A stretch of 64,000 nt of DNA, taken from assembly GCA_032358255.1 (NCBI GenBank), contig JAULBX010028714.1:62001-126000 (forward strand). Direction: 5' to 3'. The position numbers and the translations under genes were made by a program. The DNA comes from Heterotrichella gracilis (Eukaryota; Sar; Xanthophyceae; Tribonematales; Xanthonemataceae). Shown one piece after another: positions 57,701-64,000 of the stretch (within the stretch, counting starts at the first letter, position 1; every line of letters starts with the position of its first letter). The notes under the pieces were generated by a model. The model ran no database searches, was not told the origin of the DNA, and was given only the letters and a program-made list of their open reading frames with translations.

Positions 57701-60700
57701 GGCTGAACATGGGTGGTGGAAATGGATGAACACCCTTATATTGAGGGTGATGCTGTATCCCTAGGGATGGTGGATGGCATAGGTTTTCCATCAAGTGCAA
57801 TGTCATCCTGGCTGTCGCCATTTCCAACGGGTAAAAGAGAGAAAACAGCTGGCTGGAATGGGTAGTGGAAGGGCATTAAGACCCTGATAGCGCTGAAACC
57901 CTTAATGTTGGCAAGGGGGAGGTGGCTACAAGATATTGGCCTGCCTGCCTCGGCTCATTCTCATTTTATTCTGATTCCTTGTGCCCACCTTGGGCCCCTC
58001 CCCTCACCCCATCTCCACCCTTACCTCCCCCTCACCCTCCACCTTCACTCCCCCCTCACCCCCCATCCCCACCCCCCCCAGGCGCTGGAGGCTGTTGAGA
58101 AGCTAGGGGAGGAAGTGAAGGGTGCGCTCCCCCTGCCAGGGGAGGTCGACCTGATCTGTGGCGGCCCCCCTTGCCAGGGCTACTCCGGCATGAACAGGTT
58201 CAACAAGGGGAACTGGTCAATGGTGCAGAACTCCATGGTGCGCGGGAAAAGTCTTCACACCCTGTGCATCCTAACCCTGTGAATCCTTAGCCATGAAAAC
58301 CCTGGAGGGGGATATTACGCATACGGCATCCTGAGCTTCCACAAGTCATTGTGCTTCCTGTCCTTCGCCAACATCATAATCAGCACCCTGACCAGCACCC
58401 TAACAAAATCCTAAACAATACCCTAACAATACCCTCAACCTCCCTTTTCCCCCCTTAGGTGATGTCCTTCCTGTCGCACACTGACTTCCACCGGCCGCAC
58501 TACTTCCTGCTGGAGAGCACCCTAACAACACCCTAATGAAATCCCTACCAAAACCCTAACCCCCTTTCCCTCACAGGTGATGTCCTTCCTGTCGTACGCC
58601 GACTTCTACCGGCCGCGCTACTTCCTGCTTGAGAACGTGCGCAACTTTGTGAGCCACAACAAGTCGTTCACGTTCAGGCTCACGCTGCGCTCGCTGCTGG
58701 ACATGGGGTACCAGGTGAGGGGTTGTGGGTGGGGTGGAAGCAGTGGGGTGGGACGGGGTGGATTAAAACTGGGGTCTGCTTAGAGATGAGGAGGTGGGGT
58801 TGAGCTGGTGCGTGGTAGGGGCTATTACAGTTTGGTAGGGGTGTGTGTGTCAGGTGGAGGAGTTGCTCAATATCTGCCTTACGCTGCGGTCCTTGCTAGA
58901 CATGGGTTGCCAGGAGAGATGTAGGGTCTGTTTAGGGTTTACGAGGTGGGTGAAGCTGGCTTGTAGTCGGGTGGTACTATTAGCAATTCAACATCACTGC
59001 TGGTGCCATCCCTGTGCGCAGACCTAACTGAACCCCACACCATAAGCACCCCTCTTTGATCTCATTCCATCCCGTTCCCCCAGGTGCGGTTTGGGGTCCT
59101 AAATGCCGGCAACTTTGGGGTGGCCCAATCCCGCAAGCGCACATTCATCTGGGCAGCGGCCCCCGGCGAGATTCTGCCCGACTGGCCCAAGCCCCTGCAC
59201 GTGTTCCACTCGCCACAGCTGACCATCAACCTGCCAGGTGGGTTGCAGGTGTCCTAACCTAAAACCCTATTGAACCCTGCTATACCCTACTGTAACACAG
59301 CTAAACCCTGCACATGTTCCACTCGCCACAGCTCACAATCAACCTGCCAGGTGCGGTTTCAAATACCCTAGTCCAGAACCCTACTGTAACCCTTGCAAAG
59401 CCCTGCACGAGTGCCACTCGCCACAGCCCACTGTCAACCTGCCGGGTGGATGGCGGACGCCCTATTCAGAAGTGGGTGCGTTGACTGCATGTGCCCTTGA
59501 CTGTGACATGTGCAAAACACACTAACCTGCCTCACTTTGACCTTTGCCCACACCACCCCGCCGCGCGCCATTGGCGCCCTTGCCCCACCCCCTCCCCCAA
59601 CCCTCCCCGCAGGCGGCGTCAAATACACAGCAGTGCCCCTGGCAGCCGGCGCCCCCTTGCGGGCGGTGACTGTGCGGGACGCAATCGGCGACCTGCCCCC
59701 CATCGCCAATGGGCACGCTGCGGAGGAAATGCAGTACTCGGGTGAGCAGAGGAGGGCTTTTACAAGGGTTTAGGGTGTAGGGTGTATGGTCTGGCTGGCT
59801 GGAGGGTATGGAGGAGATGGAGTACTTAGGCGAGCAAGGTGGAGGGTTGGTGATAAGGGTTCAGGTCTAGGGTGTAGGGTCTGGCTGGCTGGATGGTATA
59901 CCATATATGGAAGAGGGGGAAATGGGGACGCCAACCCCACGATCCATGCGGCACCCCTCATCCCAACCCCTAACGGCTGGCGGTACCCCTCACAATGCAA
60001 AGTGCATGCACGACCCCAACCTGCAAGCTACACCCCCCCCACACACACCTCCAACCCCAGAAATTGAATCCAAATCTCCACACACACACACACACAACGC
60101 CCAGGGCCCCCCTGAGTCTGCCTTCCAGCGCCACACCCGCGCCACCACGCCCACCCTGGCCGACCGCCTGTGCAAGTGCATGGATGAAGCCAGTTGCATT
60201 ACTGAACCCTCCCGCCTTCCCTCCCTCCCTCCCTCCCCCCGTCCCCACAGCGCCCCCTGACACCCCTTTCCCCTCTCCAGGGCCCCCCGAGTCCGCCTTC
60301 CAGCGCCACATCCGCGCCACCACGCCCACCCTCACGGACCACCTGTGCAAGTGCATGAACGACCTCAACCTGCACCGCTGCACCCTCATCCCCAAGGGGG
60401 TCCCGGGGGCCGACTGGAGGGTGCTGGAGGAGATTGTGGCGGCTGACCCAACCAAGGAGAAGTACAACGTAGGTGGAAGGAGGGGAGGGGAGGGAAGTTG
60501 TGGGGTTGGATGAGGACAGGGCCATTCGATCCGCAAATCAACCAGGGGCCCTGATTCAGGGCAAACGCATCGCTGTGATGGGATTTGCATGAAAGAAGTT
60601 CACTCCCACGCTTTGCAAAATACGCAAACCCCCTTGTCTGCTTTGCAAAATACCCACCATTGCTCAATCTCTCACCCACCATCCCACCCCCCACCCCCCA

Positions 60701-61656
60701 CAGGGCCAGCCCCTTGTCCCCTGGTGCCTGCCCAACACAGCCGAGCGCAACAATGGGTGGCGGGGGCTGTTTGGGCGCCTGGACTGGGCTGGGCACTTCC
60801 CCACCTCCACCACAGACCCGCAGCCCATGGGCAAGGTTGGCCAGGTGTTCCATCCGGACCAGGACAGGATTGTGTCGGTGCGGGAGTGTGCGCGCGCTCA
60901 GGTGGGTGATGGTGGCGGTGGTGGTGGTGATGTGCATGCTGGGACGTGGGTGGTGGTGACGTTCAAACCCCATAGGGCTTTAATTCACCCTAGACCCGCA
61001 GCCTATTGGGAATCGTGGAAGGTGAGCAGTTGTTCCATCCGCACCAGGACAGGATTGTGTCGGTGCGGGAGTGTGCGCGCGCTCGGGTGGGTGATGGTGG
61101 CGGGGGTGGCGGCGGTTGTGGTGGTGGTGGTGGTGTGCGTGCTGGGAGGTGGTGATGATTTGAAACCCTAAACCGTAGGGCTTTAACCCTAGGCCTGCAG
61201 CCTATTGAGAAAGGTGGGCAAGCTGTTCCATCCGGACCAGGACAGGGTGTTTGTGCGGGTCTGTGCGGGAGTGTGGGTGCGCTCAGGTGGGCGTCAGGTG
61301 GGCAGGCTTTGGGCAGCATTGCGTGCTGTGTGCAGTGCCCCACTTGCATGTAGTGTGGCAAAGCAAAGTCTACAATGGTGTCTTCAAACACCCTGGTTTT
61401 GGGGAGACACAACCCGCCAACCAATAACCAACCTACACCCTGCCCCTCCTACTGACAAACCCTTGCGCAGGGTTTCCCCGACTCCTTCCGCTTCTGGGGC
61501 AACGTGCACAACAAGCACCGCCAGGTGGGCAACGCAGTGCCGCCGCCACTGGCCGCCGCGCTGGGCCGCCAGCTGCGCAAGGTGCTGGAGGTGAAGGCGG
61601 AGCGGGACGCGGGTGCGGCGCTGCGGGCGCAGATGGAGCGGTATGGGGGCGCGTGA
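45734..61656 (+). CDS. MET1: DNA (cytosine-5)-methyltransferase 1 / MET1 (maintenance methylase)
   Basis: Nuclear enzyme that copies CG methylation after replication, using S-adenosylmethionine. I resolve 31 exons whose phases all agree, giving about 1679 residues, close to animal DNMT1 and plant MET1. Order: short N-terminus, basic Lys/Pro/Glu-rich tract with likely nuclear signals ([17 protein letters not shown]), two replication-foci-type regions, two BAH domains, a Gly-Lys linker and a full catalytic domain. No CXXC zinc finger is seen, as in plant MET1. First exons: 45734-45842, 46008-46067, 46315-46627, 47153-47244; the rest are under the domain entries. The start is the ATG reading [10 protein letters not shown]. 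About half of the introns hold decayed copies of an adjacent exon edge. All catalytic motifs are intact, so it should be active; maintenance rather than de novo activity is inferred from the architecture. Confidence 0.95.
46811..47010 (+). repeat. Long decayed copy of MET1 exon 3 end plus intron
   Basis: Resembles 46571-46760, starting in exon 3 (GATGAGGCGGC, CTTGCCGCCACTGCCGGCAA) and continuing across the donor into the intron (TTACATACAAT-like, then CCACCAACAGA-like). It shows that the duplicated unit crosses the splice junction. Confidence 0.85.
47925..48012 (+). repeat. Decayed copy of MET1 exon 6 start
   Basis: Resembles 48115-48205, with a shared GTGGCCAAGCC block and CCCTGG-like end. 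Frame is lost. Confidence 0.6.
49322..49367 (+). repeat. Decayed copy of MET1 exon 8 start
   Basis: Parent 49430-49475. Shares AAGAAGGCCAAGGGCT and CTACATCA, with no acceptor AG left. Confidence 0.8.
50174..50243 (+). repeat. Decayed copy of MET1 exon 9 end
   Basis: Parent 50061-50131. Shares ACGATGATGGGGAGT and CAAGCCCTGGACGA with a donor-like GCAGGTGTG. Confidence 0.85.
51757..51859 (+). repeat. Decayed copy of MET1 exon 13 start with its intron end
   Basis: Parent 51945-52044. Begins with the same AAACCCTAACAAAACC intron tract, crosses the acceptor (now destroyed) and continues with TTGTGGTGGTGCATG. Confidence 0.85.
52246..52285 (+). repeat. Decayed copy of MET1 exon 13 end
   Basis: Parent 52138-52179, coding [14 protein letters not shown]. 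The copy reads [12 protein letters not shown]. Confidence 0.7.
53451..53510 (+). repeat. Tandem 30-bp repeat, two units, in MET1 intron 15
   Basis: Units 53451-53480 and 53481-53510 differ at one base (TGATAAACG versus TGATTAACG). They are AT-rich compared with the exons. Confidence 0.9.
54050..54110 (+). repeat. Decayed copy of MET1 exon 17 start
   Basis: Parent 54279-54342. Shares the acceptor context and CTCGCCCAGCTCCGCC; the copy has TAGGTGAAT in place of CAGGTGAGA. Confidence 0.85.
55380..55437 (+). repeat. Decayed copy of MET1 exon 19 end
   Basis: Parent 55184-55240. Nearly identical over GTGCCCGACTACGTCGCC and the GTGAGG donor, so it is probably a recent copy. It keeps the [13 protein letters not shown] codons and an intact donor but has no clear acceptor. 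Confidence 0.9.
56262..56316 (+). repeat. Decayed copy of MET1 exon 21 end
   Basis: Parent 56180-56231, including the AAGGTACC donor. Confidence 0.8.
56569..56633 (+). repeat. Copy of MET1 linker exon start, acceptor kept
   Basis: Parent 56701-56769. It retains TTGTAG and codons [12 protein letters not shown], but no donor follows before a stop. Confidence 0.85.
56727..56902 (+). other. MET1 Gly-Lys linker exon
   Basis: One exon encodes repeated GKGKG and DKGKG units between BAH2 and the catalytic domain. That is the position of the (KG)n linker of animal DNMT1 and plant MET1. It ends at the AT|G of a Met codon completed by the next exon. Confidence 0.8.
57481..57510 (+). repeat. Decayed copy of MET1 exon 24 start
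   Basis: Parent 57563-57593. Shares CAGAGGCGTA and AACCACCCTG; a frame-changing difference follows the acceptor. Confidence 0.7.
57794..57834 (+). repeat. Decayed copy of MET1 exon 24 internal part
   Basis: Parent 57611-57651. Reads [12 protein letters not shown] against [12 protein letters not shown] in the gene. Confidence 0.7.
58453..58520 (+). repeat. Copy of MET1 exon 26 start, acceptor kept
   Basis: Parent 58570-58637. It reads [20 protein letters not shown] against [20 protein letters not shown], then runs into a CCCTAACAACACCC tract and stops. No donor is seen. Confidence 0.9.
58868..58914 (+). repeat. Decayed copy of MET1 exon 26 end
   Basis: Parent 58671-58716. Reads [12 protein letters not shown] against [12 protein letters not shown], with the donor lost. 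Confidence 0.85.
59306..59450 (+). repeat. Two copies of MET1 exon 27 end
   Basis: Copies at 59306-59356 and 59400-59450 follow the parent 59192-59241 ([14 protein letters not shown]). The pattern is a tandem triplication spanning the donor. Confidence 0.9.
60099..60186 (+). repeat. Copy of MET1 exon 29 start with an open frame
   Basis: Parent 60277-60363. After a CCCAG acceptor-like site it reads [19 protein letters not shown] against [19 protein letters not shown], with no stop. No good GT donor follows, so use as an alternative exon is unproven. Confidence 0.9.
61020..61290 (+). repeat. Two copies of MET1 exon 30 end
   Basis: Copies at about 61020-61130 and 61205-61290 follow the parent 60830-60925 ([18 protein letters not shown]). 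Copy 1 extends into the GGTGGTGG intron tract, so the repeat unit again crosses the donor. Confidence 0.9.
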
Positions 61657-61689
61657 GCGGGGGCTGCGGGGAGTGCATGGGGTGCCATG

Positions 61690-61785
61690 CACAGCCGACG
61701 CCAGGGTGGACGATGTGTTGCCACAGCTCCTAGCCGCGGGGCTGGGCCGACAGCTGCGGAGGGTGCTGGAGGTTGAGGCGCAGGG
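61690..61785 (+). repeat. Decayed copy of MET1 last exon, beyond the stop
   Basis: Parent 61520-61610. The copy reads LGRQLRRVLEVEAQG against [15 protein letters not shown] and lies in the presumed 3' UTR. Confidence 0.85.
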
Positions 61786-63836
61786 GGTGCTGGTGACGGA
61801 ATATGCTTGCCCATTGGCTCTGCATGAGCAAGGGCGTGCGGGCTGGTGCGGAGGGTGCTGCGGGGCGCAAAGGGGGATGCATACCGGGGTGGTGATACGA
61901 TGGGTTGTTCCAGACCCACAGAGGGGACGGGGGAATGGCCGTGTATTGCTATGGGCGGGATTGGGGTTCAGAGCAGGCTAGAGGGCTGTCAGTAGGGTGC
62001 CGGTGAAGGCGTATATGAAGGGGGATGCTGTAGACACCCTGGAGCAGTGTTTTATGCAGTTGGAGCATATTATGTTCAACAGGCCCTTGCAAGCGGGGAT
62101 GGAGTAAGGGGCGTTTATTGCCCTTGGGTGGGTGAACAGGTGCGTCACTTGGGGCCGTCCTGGGGCACAGTACAGGGTGCGTTGGGTGTATGGTTTGGCA
62201 TCCTCAATGTGAGCATTCTTGGGTAATTGATAGCATGTTGACACAATTATCAGTGCTGAGCACTGTCGAATATGTAACTTTTCAAGGGTCTAACGGGGCA
62301 GGTGAACGGTGATAGGACACTGACCCTGTGTCAGTACACTGCAGTTGTCAACCATATTGCCCACGCCCATGCCATCCCTTTAAGCGGGGTTTACTGCAGT
62401 CCAGTACTACTTGAAGGACCTGCAGGCCCTGCTGCCAATATGTTGCCACCAGGGTGCACTAGGGTGGGACATTAGGGTAAGACACCCTGCACCACCAAGG
62501 GGCTTGGAAACTTGCAAAGCCTGCCGCAGTGACTTGAAAGTTCAAATATTGGGCAAGAGGGTCTCTTGAAGCCCAGAAACCTGATCCGCAGTGGTTTCGG
62601 AAATCACTGCGCCAGTGTAGAAGTGGCGCAAATGTAGTCAGGTGGGCACTTGGGAACTAGGCTAGGGAGACAAGGGCACTGTCTGGCACTATGACATATG
62701 TATGTAGGCAGTAGAAACCGGACGGTCCGGCTGCTCAACTTTGTCAAAGTTTGTCCAATGCGAAGTGAAAGTGACGCAAAGCTTCGAAGGTACAGTGCCG
62801 ACGGTACGGTGCGCCAGCGGTACGGTATACCTCGCGGGTTGTGGTATGCCACCCTGCAACGACGCAACTGGGAACCAAATAGGGATAGGACCAGTGGAGC
62901 AGGGGTTAGGAGGCATTGGAGGCAGGAGGCTTAACACCAGTGGAGGCAGGCTCAAGGGAAAGCATGCTGCAGATGCCAGCGTCTGTAAGTGGAGCGTTGA
63001 CAGGCACCGGTTCGGTCGGGGGCCACCTCGCAGGCGCCGGTTGGTGGTTCCGCGCAGGGTTGAGTGAGCATGGTTTCGTTGGACGGACCACATCTCGGGC
63101 GGTTGTGTCCTTGGACCGTTGAGTCGAGGTGTGTATTGATTTGAGGGAGCAGCGCATGAATCGAGCGCCTTGACTAGGGACATGGTTGGGCACTTGTCAG
63201 TGGGCTATTGGGCTGGCAAAGTCTGCCAAGTCGTACATTGAAAATGTGCCAAATATGCACCCTTGCCAACAAACTGACGTAATATGACGTTTCCTCTCAC
63301 GGGATTTCACCTGCGCCACAAAAAAAGATTTGTCACACCAGCAGATTTAACGCCCGTTCTCCTTCCGTAGCACACTCCAACATCCAGCGTCTGGTGAAGA
63401 ACCTTTTGGAAGCGGGCGAAGTTTGCCCGAAAGCAGGCTCGTGCAAAGGTGCAAGCTGTGCTTTAGCGGCACTACACAGTCCGCACCACGCCGCATGCAG
63501 CCGCATATTGCAGGATTTGTGAGGTGCAGGCAATAGGTCTGTGCGCTGGGTGGAAGATGGCTGTGCAGACCACACCCTACCTTGCTTAGAGCAACCATTT
63601 ATGTGCGGAGGAAGTTGTTCCTGAGTGTGGGAGCTTGTCTCTAGGTTTTCCCGTGTTGACTTTCTTTGAGCTTGCGTGGGCAGTGGGGTTTCCCTTGTCG
63701 GCCACAGCTGCCAGCCTCATTTCCCCTCCACAACTCCAGCCTATTCACAACGGGTCCCTCTGGATGGCGCAAAGGGCTGTCACAGCTAGATGAATAGGTC
63801 CCCACCATTGCGTCTCGCCACCTTGCTTCCCACGCT
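61786..63836. other. Downstream stretch without a recognisable gene
   Basis: Open frames at 62698-62934, 62741-63067 and 62689-63183 overlap each other on both strands and have no domain. No repeat family was recognised. Confidence 0.4.
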
Positions 63837-64000
63837 ATGGAGCTAGCACACCCTCACGCAGACTATCTGGCGGGACACCCCACCGCTCGGCTTCAGTCTG
63901 ACATCACAGCATCACATTTGAGGTGGCACCACAACCTAACGGCGCCTGGCGCGGGGCTTGACGAGCTGGTCATGGCAGGTGCGGTGCGCGTGGTGGTGGG
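63837..64000 (+). CDS. Possible start of a gene running off the window end
   Basis: ATG at 63837 opens a frame with no stop to the window end (54 codons; MELAHPHADYLAGHPTARLQ and onward). Codon use is GC-rich like nearby exons. No family is recognised, and the length alone is weak support. Confidence 0.25.
   Translation, partial: MELAHPHADYLAGHPTARLQSDITASHLRWHHNLTAPGAGLDELVMAGAVRVVV

Larger units (their letters stand above)
57112..61656 (+). other. MET1 catalytic domain
   Basis: Exons 57112-57239, 57567-57682, 58082-58237, 58577-58714, 59084-59237, 59613-59741, 60281-60468, 60704-60901, 61471-61656. Motif [17 protein letters not shown] binds AdoMet; motif [17 protein letters not shown] carries the catalytic Cys (residue about 1328); motif VI is [10 protein letters not shown]; motif VIII is [15 protein letters not shown]; motif X is [17 protein letters not shown]. 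Target recognition lies between VIII and X. The stop is TGA 61654-61656. Confidence 0.95.

Noticed and set aside
62689-63193. Overlapping ORFs on both strands downstream of MET1
   Set aside because: Mutually overlapping, no domain, no exon-like borders.

Overview
This is nuclear DNA of a eukaryote, most likely a green alga (Chlorophyta). The genes are split into many short GC-rich exons by GT-AG introns. The introns are strewn with short CCCTAAA/TTTAGGG (plant-type telomere) motifs. The recognisable proteins are plant/green-algal in character: a MET1/DNMT1 cytosine methyltransferase, a SirB-type ferrochelatase and plant-style LRR proteins. No bacterial operon, rRNA, CRISPR or intact transposon was found. 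I do not assign a species.

Layout. 1-2698 (-): bZIP factor, its 3' end outside the window. 3615-5932 (+): CFIm25/NUDT21-like polyadenylation factor. 6881-11232 (-): decayed LRR/transmembrane gene. 11365-12252 (+): intronless zinc-knuckle ORF with an in-frame TAA. 13600-15016 (+): sirohydrochlorin ferrochelatase. ~16681-17870 (+): protein with an ExoX-C-like motif. 19657-23039 (+): second bZIP gene, with the same intron phases as the first. 24665-30308 (+): LRR gene built of about 81-nt exons, followed by a 5'-truncated tandem copy (30990-32765). 33981-35072 (-): GT31-like galactosyltransferase. 36909-38231 (+): intronless F-box/LRR protein. 39543-45204 (-): HAD-type purine 5'-nucleotidase in 12 exons. 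45734-61656 (+): MET1/DNMT1 in 31 exons, whose phases all agree. The last 2.3 kb holds no firm gene, except a possible gene start at 63837.

Most striking observation. Introns next to exons often carry decayed copies ('echoes') of the exon edge beside them, sometimes two or three in tandem, in at least five unrelated genes. The best preserved cases show tandem duplication of a segment spanning a splice junction, after which one copy decayed inside the enlarged intron. The LRR arrays are the productive counterpart: whole exon-plus-intron units were duplicated, and each new exon stayed in frame because it is a multiple of three. The window therefore seems to record a strong local tendency to duplicate splice junctions, with outcomes from new LRR repeats to fossil exon ends.

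The genes do not form one pathway. The functional themes are transcription (two bZIPs), mRNA 3'-end formation (CFIm25), DNA methylation (MET1), siroheme synthesis (SirB), nucleotide turnover, glycosylation, and LRR or F-box recognition. Exon limits were read by eye from splice consensus, reading phase and family conservation.
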